Part shown: positions 47,943 to 59,215 of the stretch, piece by piece
Numbering within the stretch: position 1 is the first letter of the stretch
Layout of the letters: each line of letters opens with the position of its first letter
DNA from: Antilocapra americana
Lineage: Eukaryota; Chordata; Mammalia; Artiodactyla; Antilocapridae
Length of the DNA stretch: 64,000 nucleotides
Reading direction: 5' to 3'
Assembly: GCA_007570785.1 (NCBI GenBank)
Contig: ML662442.1
Span: forward strand, 62,356,285 to 62,420,284
Notes under the pieces: model-generated
Seen by the model: the letters and a program-made list of their open reading frames with translations, nothing else
Database searches by the model: none
What the model was told of the DNA's origin: nothing
Translations under genes and position numbers: made by a program

Positions 47943-49530
47943 AGAATCTTAGTTTTCTAAATAGTGAGCTTTAAGCCAGCTTTTTCCCTCTCCTCTTTCA
48001 CTTTCAGCAAGAGGCTCTTTAGTTCACTTTCTGCCTTAAGGGTGGTGTCATCTGCATATCTGAGGTTATTGATATTTCTCCCAGCAATCTTGATTCCGGC
48101 TTGTGCTTCCTCCAGCCCAGCGTTTCTCATGATGTACTCTGCATATAAGTTAAATAAGCAGGGTGACAATATACAGCCTTGACGTACTCCTTTTCCTATT
48201 TGGAACCAGTCAATTGTTCCATGTCCAGTTCTGTTGCTTCCTGACCTGCATACCGGTTTCTCAAGAGACAGGTCAGATGATCTGGTATTCTCATCTCTCA
48301 GAATTTTCCACAGTTTATTGTGATCCACACAGTCAAAGGCTTTGGCATAGTCAATAAAGCAGAAATAGATATTTTTCTGGAACTCTCTTGCTTTTTTGAT
48401 GATCCAGCAGATGTTGGAAATTTGATCTCTGGTTCCTCTGCCTTTCTTAAAACAAGCTTGAACATCTGGAAGTTCATGGTTCATGTATTGCTGAAGCCTG
48501 CCTTGGAGAATTTTGAGCATTACTTTCCTAGGATGTGAGATGAGTGAGTGTAGTTGTGCAGTAGTTTGAACATTCTTTGGCATTGCCTTTCTTTGGGATT
48601 GGAATGAAAACTGACCTTTTCCAGTCCTGTGGCCACTGCTGAGTTTTCCTAATTTCCTGGCCTATTGAGTGCAGCACTTTCACAGCATCATATTTCTGGA
48701 TTTGAAAGAGCTCAACTGGAATTCCATCACCTCTACTAGCTTTGTTCATAGTGATGCTTCTAAGGGCCACTTGACTTCACATTCCACGATGTCTGACTCT
48801 AGGTTGGTGATCACGCCATCATGGTTATCTGGGTCATGAAGATCTTTTTTTGTACAGTTCTTCTGTGTATTCTTGAACCCCTTCTTAATATCCTCTGCTT
48901 CTGTTAGGTCCATACCATTTCTGTCCTTTATTGAGCCCATCTTTGCGTGAAATGTTCCCTTGGTATCTCTAATTTTCTTGAAGAGATCTCTAGTCTTTCC
49001 TATTCTATTGTTTTCCTATTTCTTTGCACTGATCACTGAGGAAGGCTTTGTTATCTCTCCTTGCTGTTCTTTGGAACTCTGCATTCAAATGGATATATCT
49101 TTCCTTTTCCCTTTTGTGCTTTGCACTTCTCTTCTTTCCACAGCTATTTGTAAGGCCGCCTCAGGCAGCCATTTTTCTTTTGTGCATTTCTTTTCCTTGG
49201 GGAATATCTTGATCACTGCCTCCTGTACAATGTCATGAACCTCCATCGTAGTTCATCAGGCAGTCTGTCTATCAGATACAGTGCCTGAAATCTATTTCTA
49301 ATTTTCACTGTATAATCATAAGGGATTTGATTTAGGTCATACCTGAATGGTCTAGTGGTTTTCCCTGCTTGCTTCAATTTAAGTCTGAGTTTGGCAATAA
49401 GGAGTTCATGATCTGAGCCAGTCAGCTCCCGGTCTTGTTTTTGCTGACTGTATAGAGCTTCTCCATCTTTGGCTGCAAAGAATATATTAGTCTGATTTCA
49501 GTGTTGGCATCTGGTGATGTCCATGTGTTG
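47943..49530 (-). mobile_element. Internal BovB LINE segment lacking the usual 3' end, minus strand
   Basis: About 1.6 kb. The left edge falls in the RT coding part (cttagttttctaaatagtga), so the entire normal BovB 3' end is missing. The right edge lies in the linker after the endonuclease (agcttctccatctttggctg, gttggcatctggtgatgtcc). The ORF is broken into minus frames at 47957-48583, 48528-48770 and 48746-48940. Confidence 0.92.
47957..48583 (-). pseudogene. BovB reverse-transcriptase fragment (208 codons)
   Basis: The longest open RTE-type RT piece in the window. Motif A (FIDYAKAFDCVDHN) is at about residues 76-89, QGCILSPCLFNLYAEY at about 135-150, and catalytic YADD at about 176-179, followed by a Lys- and Glu-rich stretch. 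Residues about 96-119 do not match the family, which reads as two compensating indels. Upstream frames at 48528-48940 carry the preceding part (GIPVELFQIQKYDAVKVLH) in other frames. It is non-functional because the endonuclease and C-terminus are missing. Confidence 0.9.
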
Positions 49531-49589
49531 CTCTGGATGGTTACAGACTTTTGGGTATTGTTTACATAATAGCAACACGAACGAAAATA

Positions 49590-49744
49590 GCAGCTAACCT
49601 TTATTCAACACTTGTGAAATGTCATGCGCTGTCCTAGACTATTCAGTTGAATTCTTACACAACCCTGTGAGGCATTTACTATTTTATCATCTCCATGTTT
49701 CAGATGAAGATTTGAGACAGAGAGATTAAGCAATTAACTCTAAT
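49590..49744 (-). repeat. MIR SINE, minus strand
   Basis: Reversed MIR wording: taacctttattcaacacttg, ttcttacacaaccctgtgag, catctccatgtttcagatga, gagattaagcaattaactc. Confidence 0.78.
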
Positions 49745-49757
49745 CATACTCAGTTAA

Positions 49758-49888
49758 CTGGAGAAGGAAATGGCAACCCACTCCAGTATCTTGCCTGGAG
49801 AATCCAGTGGACAGACAAGCCTGGTGGACTACAGTCCATGGGGTCACAAGAGTCGGGTATAGTTTAGCGACCAAACCACCACCATCAC
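49758..49888 (+). repeat. 5'-truncated Bov-tA SINE with target-site duplication, plus strand
   Basis: ggagaaggaaatggcaaccc to agcgaccaaaccaccaccatc. Identical 13-bp copies of catactcagttaa lie at 49745-49757 and 49889-49901. It is inserted at the end of the MIR. Confidence 0.9.
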
Positions 49889-49901
49889 CATACTCAGTTA
49901 A

Positions 49902-51369
49902 TACGTGGGAGGGCTATTTCTCCCTCAGAAGTCTAGCTCCAGAACATGTTCTTTTCCCCCACTATTCCTTTCTGTCTCTCTGATACCGTGTATGCAAGCA
50001 GTTTTCTCTTAACAAAATGTACTGCTCTCCTATCAATTCTGTATCTCTAAAATCACAGAGCATGAAGCAGACATACATAAAGCTTGTAGTATTTAATAAT
50101 AAAGTAGCTGTAAAACAGCATGGTAGAATTGCAAGTTGCCTAGTGATTTCAGATCTAAGCTAAACTTTCAGAGGTGGAGGCATTTCTCCTCCATCTTCCC
50201 CAACGGATGGACCTCTGTTCACATATCTTCAGGGCTATGAATACCCTACAAGGTAGTTCATCCCATTTTCAGTAAGGTAGTTCATTTCATTTTCTAGATA
50301 TTATAAGTTACTTTTTACACATAACCAAGCAGTGCTCCTTCCCCTCACTTCCTTATACAGGCTCAAGTTCCAGGCTGCAAACAGAGCAAGTTTTCTACCT
50401 ATTGTACACCCTAGACCTTCAACCATTTGTGAAAACAATCATGTTTTCCCTAAGTATTTTCTTATAAGGTCAAGCATTCCCATTACCTTTCTAAACCTTT
50501 TGCTCAGCTTTTAGAGCCATCAACATCCCAGTCATTCCTCTTTGAATGAACTGTAATTTGTCAACTACTCTCTTAAACAGTGATGTCAAGAATGTGCTCT
50601 GACTATGATCGCAGTTCGATCCTTGTTTCCTTTGATCTGTAAGCTAGGTATCTTCTTAATACGGAGAGTACATTGTTTGCCAGTATATCAGAGTATATTG
50701 AAAATATGTTTGTGGCTTATAAAATATGTATTTGTGGGTACTGGAAATTGCACTATTATCCTAGCATATAGAAGCTAATGAGAAGAAATGGCATATAGTT
50801 GCTTCATGTGTGTAAATGTCCAAATGACTTAAATATTGATTTCCTTCAACTACAGGTCAAACTTCCCAATGCTAAAGTTTCCTTATTTTAAAACAAATGC
50901 ACATATAATTTGCCAGTTATCAGTACAGTAAGTTCTTGTGGTAAGCTCAAATCATTAAAAAGCTCAAATAGTCGTATCTAGTTTGGTTTGTTTTTTAGGA
51001 CTGATTGAGATAATAGAGAGACCACTAAAGACCTACTTTAATAACAACTGAAAGTTATCTCGTGGGGTAGTACAAATTTTCCAAGTTTTTTTTTAAAACT
51101 TCTCCATCTATAAAACATTGAAATGATATATGACATAGAATTTGATTAAAATTCACAGATATTTATGTAACATATGCTGTCTGTTAGATATTTATACAGA
51201 ATACTGGAGGGAAACATTAAAATGTGAATAAGACCTGAATCTTGCCATCACTGTGACTCTTCCAAAAATCCTCAGATTTTAAAGTGCATGTAAAATCATG
51301 AAATAAATATTATTAGGTTTTTTAGTGTGAAGTGTATATATATTTAATTTTGAAAAGATATTAAAGCAG
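49902..51369. other. Unassigned intron sequence
   Basis: No repeat family or exon is recognised. Confidence 0.5.
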
Positions 51370-51575
51370 TATAACATATAACATTTATTGAAATATATTA
51401 CGTGCTAAGTGCTAGATGAGGAATTTATTGTAAGTTTTCTCATTTTATCCTCAGAACAAAATTCTGAGGTAGGTGTAATTCAGCTCATTTAAGTGAAAGT
51501 TAACTGAGACTCTGAAGGCATAAATAACTTTCCCAAAGGCCATACAGCAATTTAAAGGCAGAACCAGAATCAAAA
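51370..51575 (-). repeat. MIR SINE, minus strand
   Basis: Reversed MIR: ataacatttattgaaatata, cattttatcctcagaacaaa, ctgaggtaggtgtaattcag, ctttcccaaaggccatacag. Confidence 0.75.
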
Positions 51576-52115
51576 ATAAAATATGGAAAATCTCCAGGAA
51601 TGGGTTTGATCTTTTGTGTGATTCAGAACTGACTCCTGTATTAATACACATGTCAGATAACTAACACAGTCCTTTATCTGTTCTTTCTAGAAGAAGATAC
51701 TTAAAGGTATTTTATTAGCCTGTTGATTCTTCTCTGGGGTATGACTTGGTTTCCACTGCACATTTGGGAATCATTTCTTCTAAAATTCATAATCAGCTTC
51801 TGCTGGTAATAAAGAACCACCTGCAGAGATCATGAATGAAAGAAGAAAGAAAAGGAGATAGTGGTAGATCAATTTAGCCTCAAATCAAAATAGTATTCCA
51901 AGATGTGTTCTGGCTTCTGCTTTTGGGGAAGTAAATTGATGACTATCTCAAAATAATGTCTTTTTAAATAATATAATCTAAAATTAATTGAACTTATTTA
52001 GTCATTAAGACAGTATGGAACTGGCACAAAGACAGAAACATAGATCAATGGAACAGAATAGAAAGCCCAGAGATAAATCCACGCATCTATGGACACCTTA
52101 TCTTTGACAAAGGAG

Positions 52116-52515
52116 NNNNNNNNNNNNNNNNNNNNNNNNNNNNNNNNNNNNNNNNNNNNNNNNNNNNNNNNNNNNNNNNNNNNNNNNNNNNNNNNNNNNN
52201 NNNNNNNNNNNNNNNNNNNNNNNNNNNNNNNNNNNNNNNNNNNNNNNNNNNNNNNNNNNNNNNNNNNNNNNNNNNNNNNNNNNNNNNNNNNNNNNNNNNN
52301 NNNNNNNNNNNNNNNNNNNNNNNNNNNNNNNNNNNNNNNNNNNNNNNNNNNNNNNNNNNNNNNNNNNNNNNNNNNNNNNNNNNNNNNNNNNNNNNNNNNN
52401 NNNNNNNNNNNNNNNNNNNNNNNNNNNNNNNNNNNNNNNNNNNNNNNNNNNNNNNNNNNNNNNNNNNNNNNNNNNNNNNNNNNNNNNNNNNNNNNNNNNN
52501 NNNNNNNNNNNNNNN
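52116..52515. other. Assembly gap (400 Ns)
   Basis: Exactly 400 N bases inside the L1. Any frames reported across it are meaningless. The size looks like a placeholder or a bad estimate (see findings). Confidence 0.99.
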
Positions 52516-52782
52516 CATTATCCAGAGTGAAGTAAGCCAGAAGCAAAAACAACAATACAGTATATTAACACATATATATGGAATTTAGAAAGACAGTAAT
52601 GAGAACCCAACATGGGAGACAACAAAAGGAACGCAGATGTATAGAACAGACTTGTGGACTTTGTGGATGAAGGTAAGGGTGGGATGATATGGGAGAAGGG
52701 CATTGAAGCATGTTAATTGTCATGTGTCTAATCAATCGCCAGCCCAGGATTGATGCTCGGGACTGGCGCAGCGAGATTTCCC

Positions 52783-52807
52783 GGGGGGGAGGGAGGAGGG
52801 AGGGGGG
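52783..52807 (+). other. G-rich tract, possible G-quadruplex in the L1 3' UTR
   Basis: Four or more runs of three or more G separated by one to four bases. The same C-rich complement occurs in the minus-strand L1 copies at 18538-18588 and 26560-26606. G-quadruplex-forming L1 3' UTRs are known in mammals; folding here is inferred. Confidence 0.6.
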
Positions 52808-52949
52808 ACCCGGAGGGGAAGCATATGTAAACCCATGGTGATATCATGACAATGTATGGCAAAAACAATAATAAAAATAAATAAATAAAAAAAAATAAAA
52901 AGGAAAAAAAAAAGAAAGAAAAAAAAAAAAAATTAATTGAACTTATTTA

Positions 52950-53954
52950 AACACACAGCACTTACAACCATAGTGTTGCTAAACATACAAACTGTTAGAA
53001 TTGTCTATGAGCAAAAGGAAGGCTCTTTTTATTACAATTGTTGCTATTTTTGCAATAAGAAGGGAAAAGATTATACAATAGTCGTATACTATCCAAAGTA
53101 ATGAATATACTTATAAGACAAAATACTTAAGCAGTAAGAGAAAGATTAACTAAAATTCTCATTCACATAGGAAATAGCAATGTTGTTAATTCCTTTTTAC
53201 AGTGTTTTCATAAATTTTCCACAAGGATTGTATGTTTTGTTTTCATTCGTCATTTATGTGAAAAGAGTAAGTCTGTTTCTCTTTAACTTAATGGAATTTG
53301 GATTAAAATGGATTCTGTTATTTTAATCACATCAGTGTTGTATATCGTGAGGAAACAGTTTTCTGTTTCCTTGGCAGAGAACTTTAAAGAAAAAAATTAA
53401 GCCCTAGTCAATAAGAAACTTATGTTTATATAAAACCATAATTTATGGTTTATTTGATTAGATCAATGTTTAATTATGTATTACATGTATTTTTTGTACT
53501 GAATATTTACTCATAAATTAATCCAACCCACAGCAGGAGTACTAATAGACACTTCCATCCAAACATAATAAGTAAACAGAAGACAAACAGCTGTTGCAAA
53601 CATCCTATTTTTGAGTCTGGGCCTGATAACAAAAAATAGTTTGAAGAATTGGCTGCTACCATACACTCACATCTGTTGAGACGGTACTGTTTCAACTCAG
53701 TATCTGATCACTGCATGTCACAAGGTAGCAAGTAGTTCTCTTAAGTCAGAGCACTTAGAGAAAACACTAAATGCTAATTTATGTTTGGGATGTTGTACTT
53801 CTAGGTTCTTCATCTTCTATGTAATGTTTAGTGAATTTATTCATGAGATGTTTATATTTTTAAGTGTCCTCAAATGGATCTAGGTGTTTGTCAAAATATA
53901 TTAAATAGAAAAATTTAACCCATTTAATTGTAGTATTTAGAAATTTGACCTGGG
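52950..53954. other. Unassigned intron sequence
   Basis: AT-rich, with no recognised repeat or gene. Confidence 0.5.
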
Positions 53955-54092
53955 GGACTTCCCTGGTGATCCAGTAGTTAAGACTGTGAAAGCAAAGTGC
54001 TTTCGCTGTAGGCAGCACCGATTCTATCCCTGGTCAGAGAACTAAGATCTTATATTGCACACAGTGCAACCAAAAATAATTTTTTTTTTTGA
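53955..54092 (+). repeat. CHR/Bov-A2-type SINE, plus strand
   Basis: gggacttccctggtgatcca, attctatccctggtcagaga, actaagatcttatattgcac, then an A/T-rich end (about 54075-54092). Confidence 0.84.
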
Positions 54093-54598
54093 TCCTTAAA
54101 CTTTTGGTGTTCTTGTTCTAGGAAAACCACTAAGTGTCAGCTTTTCATTTGCAACCAGAAATATTATTACCTGATCAAACTCTTATCATTCCTTTTGCTT
54201 TAAATCATAACTGAATATAGGGAGAATATAGTTGGGCCTTGTTTTGTTACAAAGGAGACAGAAAGCTTTCGCTGAAGATAGGTAGGCATTATTCAAGTGA
54301 ATAAATAATTAAGCAAACGTTCATATGGGAATCTTATATTGACTTCTTAAGTCCTCTGGATGTATTCTCATAATTATTTTGTCTTTCCTCTGTGCCAAGG
54401 AGAACACTCTAAATATCTCTGGGCCGTATTCATAGGAAACATTGTATATGAATATTGGCTAGGAGGTAGGTTGTGAGAATTTGGAAAGCATGGGGAAAGT
54501 CAGGAAGAATAAATGAATTTAGGTAGTTCCATATGGAGTTGAAGGACTGTGCTGCAGGGACACTGATTGGTCAGTTAGTTAGTGTTACACTGAAGGAT
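54093..54598. other. Unassigned intron sequence
   Basis: Nothing recognised. Confidence 0.5.
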
Positions 54599-54812
54599 GG
54601 GCTTCCTTGGTAGTTTAGATGGTAAAGAATCTGCCTGCAAGGCGGGAGACCTGGGTTCGATCCCTGGGTCAGGAAGATCCCTTGGAGAAGGGATAGGCTA
54701 CCCACTCCTCTATTCTTGCCTGTGAATCCTATGGGCAGAGGAGCCTAGCAGGCTACAGCCCATGGGGTCGTAAAGAGTTGGCATGACTGAGTGAAGAAGC
54801 ACGCACACACAT
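54599..54812 (+). repeat. Full-length Bov-tA SINE, plus strand
   Basis: tgggcttccttggtagttta, B-box-like gggttcgatccctgggtc near 54653, gcatgactgagtgaagaagc and a short CA-rich tail (cacgcacacac). Confidence 0.9.
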
Positions 54813-54911
54813 TGAGGGAGTGTCTCTTGTGGCTGCCACAAAACTCTGTCCTTGGCCCTGCCACATTCGTGATTGTTGTCACTGCTTTGGATACAAATGA
54901 ACTTTATGTTT

Positions 54912-55308
54912 TAGTTTATTTTTATTTTTGAATTATTTTTATGGCATATAGTTTATCTATAATGCTGTACTAGTTTCTGCTGTACAGCAAAGAGAATCCA
55001 TTATACATATACATATATCCACTCTTTTAGATTCTATTCCCATATAGGTCATTACAGAGTATTGAGTAGAGCTCTCTGTGCTATATAGTAGGTTCTTTTT
55101 CTCTATTTTATATGTCATAGCATGTATATGTCAATCCTAATCTCACAATTTACACCCCCTTACTCCCAGATAACCATAAGTTTGTTTTCTACATCTGTGA
55201 CCCTATTTCTGTTTTGTAAATAGGTCATTTGTACCATTGTTTTCTTAGATTCCATGTATAAACAATATCACAGGATGTTAATCTTTCTCTGTCTTACTTC
55301 ATGTAGGA
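54912..55308 (-). mobile_element. Artiodactyl L1 3'-UTR fragment, older type, minus strand
   Basis: Reversed L1 3' region: gtactagtttctgctgtaca, gcaaagagaatccattatac, tgtgctatatagtaggttct, acccccttactcccagataa. No ORF. Confidence 0.75.
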
Positions 55309-56643
55309 ACTTTAGATGATACCAAGTACAAAGGAATGCAAAATTATCTTATCAGGTTGAAAGTGACCAAGTCTAAAAGGAAAAAAAAATTAGAAGAAAG
55401 ATGAGAGGGAGATTATAAAATAAGGAAAGAGGGCAAGAAAAGCAAGCAGAGAGGGAGGAAAAAGAAAAAAAAGAAAGGGAGAAATAAGGCAGGCAGAAAG
55501 TAAAATTCCTCGAGTTTTTTTTTTTTTTTTCGTATGTGTCTCCTGGAATACATAAAGAAGGTTCTTCCCTTCCAAAGCAACATTTCTAGAATGCATTATC
55601 TCCATTTGACACCCATCACTCCGAGTCCACTTTCTATGCATTAAAGATGATGTAACTTTATGATCTCCCATATAAATTCTGTTTTCTAATTTAGCATCCT
55701 CTTGCATTGTTCTGTTCTAATAATTATCATACTTTGAAAGGAGAGAATGAGCTCTGATTGCAATGTTCTAAATGTATGGAAGAACACAACAAGTCCTGAA
55801 GTGGGACACTTCTGTTTTGAAAGAGATCTCCATGAATGAATGAAGTAGTAAACACTTAAATGGGAGGTCCCTTTTCCAAGTTTAAAGCTCTGGGACTTGG
55901 AGTCTAGAAAGATAAATCACCTGCTTTGTGATACTAAATTGAAATTGACAGGTCTGTTTCATTTATCTTGCTCAATATTGCAAAGCCTTTCCCTCCTTTG
56001 ATTTTTAGTATATCCCTCCTGAAATATTTGCTCTGGTAAGAAAAGCAAATATTGGGTTTTACACCCCACTTCTTGAAGTAAGAATGATGATGTTCTAACA
56101 TCAGAGAACCAAATATTACAGGCTTATTTTCCTGAGAAAAAATTGTCTTGCAGATATATTATCCTCCATAGATCATCCATTCTCCACCACTCAATTCATT
56201 CATATTTCTTGAATTGGGGGAAAAAGAGAACACACAAAACAATAGAAAATAGTTTCATAAAGCTTAGCTTTATGAATTAACTTCAGCCTTTTCCACTCAT
56301 GAGGGAAAACTTTCCTGCCTCATTAAATCTTTAATGCAATGTGCTGCCTGCACACTACGTTATTATGTGTGACATTAGGTTATATATTGCATAGTAACTA
56401 TAATGTTACTTGCAGTCAAGCTGTTTCTTTCCCCTGAAGGTAGAATTAAAACAGGTACTCGTGGGAAACAGCTACTTGTGTTGCTCTGTTCTTAATGGGG
56501 TGAAATTGAGGATCAGGAGAGTGAAGGGCTTGGCACTAAACCATCTCCAGGAAGGGATAGGTGCTGCTCCTTTGTCATACAGTGCCTTTGCAACTTGATA
56601 TCTCAATCTCCCCAAAGGGAATTTTGCTTAATAGATAAGGGAA
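55309..56643. other. Intron with a purine-rich tract
   Basis: 55376-55500 is strongly A+G-rich on the + strand, followed by a T run at 55515-55530. The rest is unassigned. The minus frame at 55390-55707 reads through this low-complexity tract and is not a gene. Confidence 0.55.
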
Positions 56644-56830
56644 AAAGTGAAAATGTTAGTTGCTCACTCGTGTCCGATACTCGGCAACCCCATGGACTGT
56701 GGTCCACCAGTCTACTTTGTCCACAGAATTTTCCAGGGAAGTATACTGAAGTGGATAGCCATTCCCTTCTCCAGGGGATCTTCCTCACCTAGGGAGGGAT
56801 TGAACTGGGGTCTCCAAGCCACCAGGGAAG
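56644..56830 (-). repeat. Bov-tA SINE, minus strand, with internal deletion
   Basis: aaagtgaaaatgttagttgc to aagccaccagggaagc. The stretch between tggggtctcc and aagccacc is missing. Confidence 0.86.
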
Positions 56831-57597
56831 CATAATTAAGGGGAAAAGTAAAAGGCTAAGTCTTTGGTGACTCCTATGGAATGAAGTATCTTTATTAAAT
56901 TCACTTTCTCTTTGTATTGAAAAGGGGTACAGTTTTCATCTCTGGTAAATATAGTCTAATTCATCCAGTAAATGTAGCAATTTCCCTAAAGCAAACTGGC
57001 ATTGTACTCATTTCTACCTGTGGAAAAGCAAATATTTCTAGCCAATAGATGATGACAACTTGGTTCCTAATAGCCAGAGAAAATGAAATCTTCTATTCTC
57101 TGTACATGGAGTGTTTCATAAAATTAGAGAAATCAACGCTGTCTCCAAGATGAACTAATATGAAAATGTCAAATATAAAACTGATAATTAAGTCTACAAA
57201 GTTCAAAATTGTGGAAAGCTTGAGTTATGCACAGTACACATAACTTAACAGTGTTGTGTGATGTATTGTTAGAATTCTTCCTTGCTATGGGATGAGTTGG
57301 TCTATACAGAGTTCTGTTGTTTTTTTTTTTTTTAATCCTTTAGCTCTTTTACTAGTTGTGGTTGCTGCTGACTTCTCAGTAGATTTTAAGAACATCACCA
57401 AAACAGCTTCTTTTTCCTAGTCTTCTGTCCAATGGGAGATCATCCAAGCAAAGAAAGATAAGCAGCATTTCAATGGTCAGAGAGCTATAAGAATGAGAAT
57501 TTCAGCAGAAAAATTACATTAAGCAAATATAAGTAGCAGAATGGATACAAAAAAAGGCTAGATTGGGAATTCCGAAACTTTTCAACTTGTGGTTCTC
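56831..57597. other. Unassigned intron sequence
   Basis: A poly-T run at about 57320-57333; nothing else recognised. Confidence 0.5.
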
Positions 57598-57808
57598 TTC
57601 AGTTTACTCGTGTCCGGCTCTGCGACCCCATGGACTGCAGCATGCCAGGCTTCCCTGTCCATTACCAACTCCTGGAGCTTACTCAAACACACGTCCATTG
57701 AGTCAGTGATGCCATCCAACCATCTCTTCCTCTATCGTCCCCTCCCCCTTCTCCTCCCACCTTCAATCTTTACCAGCATCAGGGTCTTTTCTAGTGAGTC
57801 AGCTCTCT
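57598..57808 (-). mobile_element. BovB LINE 3' fragment, minus strand
   Basis: ttcagtttactcgtgtccgg through catgccaggcttccctgtcc to tctagtgagtcagctctc. 5' truncated. Confidence 0.88.
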
Positions 57809-58794
57809 TAGCATCTCCGTATTTTTTTTCACATTGCCTTCTAGATCAACTGAAATGTGCCACAGTAGTTAGGGCTGAATAACAATAAATATTTGTAATT
57901 GAGCAACTTAGCAATCATTAAAAAATAATGCACATAAATTTAAACAATATAATAATTTCTTTTCTTCATAAATTACTACAGTTACTTACTAGTGGGATCT
58001 TGATTGATGAGTAATATTCAAATTCTCAAAACCTGGAATCAGATAAGACCCTGCTTCCCTTATTTTCTGTTGCACATTAATTTTTTTACAACACTTGGTT
58101 TTTAATCACAACATTCACTGAAAACTTTCCTTAACAAAGATATGACATGACTGAAAATGCCAGTAAACAAAAACATAGCTCAAAATTTTGAGAATATCCC
58201 CTAGAGGAATATGGTATTATCTGTTAAAATTGTGAACTACCCAGAGCTAGTTGTTTGTGTGGTGTCCAATAGCTATATAGTATTTCTTTGCTTCCTTCAA
58301 ACATTTACAGCATCCCCCTGTGCCTTTGTGAGTTTACTGCAGTGCTCTGGGGCATCTGTGCACAGAGCTGGTGAACAGGGAGCTAGATAGATCCTACAGT
58401 GTATTGAAACTGCACAGACACTTGAGTGATACTATAGATCTCAGGGCCACTGCAGGTTCTTCATTAAGGAAGTGCAACAGCAGAAGTTATTGTTGATAAA
58501 ACTTGCCCCAACAAGAAGACTAAAGTCAGAGAATTGAATTCGAATGCTTGATGAGGACCTAGTGAGTGAGGAATAGGATTGAGGCACTAATCTGATACAT
58601 GTAATAGAGTGAAAACAATATGTAGTATCTCTAGTTTTCCACTTTACAACAGAGAAATGAAGCAATGGCTTGACTCATGTGACTCATGGCAATTGGCAAA
58701 ATAGTTGGTTGTTTCCTGAGAAGAGCCAGATAGTAAACTTTGGGTATTCTGAGTGTTTGATATGTTATTAAAAAATCATTCAGTACAGAACTGT
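57809..58794. other. Unassigned intron sequence
   Basis: No repeat or exon is recognised. The minus frames at 58441-58909 have no domain. Confidence 0.5.
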
Positions 58795-59215
58795 TACAGG
58801 CTGAACTGTCCCCCCAAAATTCACATGTTGAAGTCCTAACTCCCAGAACCTCAAAATGAGACAATTTGAAGAAAGGATCCTTTATTCTGTTTAAGCTAAA
58901 ACGGGGCACTTAATATGGTCCCTAATGATTTTTCCTTATAAGAAGAGGAAATTAGGACACAGACAAACACAGAAGGAAGACCATGGGAGAACACAGGAAA
59001 AAGATGACCATTTACAAGCCAAGGTGAGGGGCCTAAGAAGAAACCAGTCTTGCTGACATCTTTTCTTTTTTCTAATAGGCAAGAAGTAGATTTATTAATA
59101 CAGAATGCTAGAGATAGATGCAAGTTGGCAGGTGAGGGGGGTTCTCCCAGCTGACACCTTGATCTCAGGTTTCTCTTGTTTACCCAGTTTCTGGACCTTT
59201 GTGATGGCACCATGA
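58795..59215 (+). mobile_element. MaLR-like (MLT1/MST type) LTR remnant, plus strand
   Basis: Wording follows the family: gctgaactgtccccccaaaa, ttcacatgttgaagtcctaa, ccttataagaagaggaaatt, aggacacagacaaacacaga, tttacaagccaaggtgagg, and later gctgacaccttgatctcagg with cccagtttctggacctttgt. The segment at about 59060-59145 between two ctgacatctt/ctgacacctt motifs looks inserted or duplicated. Confidence 0.75.

Larger units (their letters stand above)
52001..52929 (+). mobile_element. Young bovine L1 3' part, plus strand, with assembly gap inside
   Basis: 5'-truncated L1 in the sense orientation of LAMA2. It starts in ORF2 ([20 protein letters not shown]) and is cut by Ns at 52116-52515. It resumes near the ORF2 end (cattatccagagtgaagtaa) and continues through the G-rich 3' UTR to an A-rich tail (52862-52929). 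Perfect 20-bp target-site copies, aaattaattgaacttattta, flank it at 51981-52000 and 52930-52949. This is the strongest evidence of recent L1 insertion in the window. Confidence 0.95.

Noticed and set aside
52089..52555. Open frames of 143-185 codons across the N run
   Set aside because: They consist mostly of unknown residues created by 400 Ns and have no meaning as genes.
55390..55707. 105-codon minus-strand frame rich in Phe, Leu and Ser
   Set aside because: It is created by translating a purine/pyrimidine-rich low-complexity tract.
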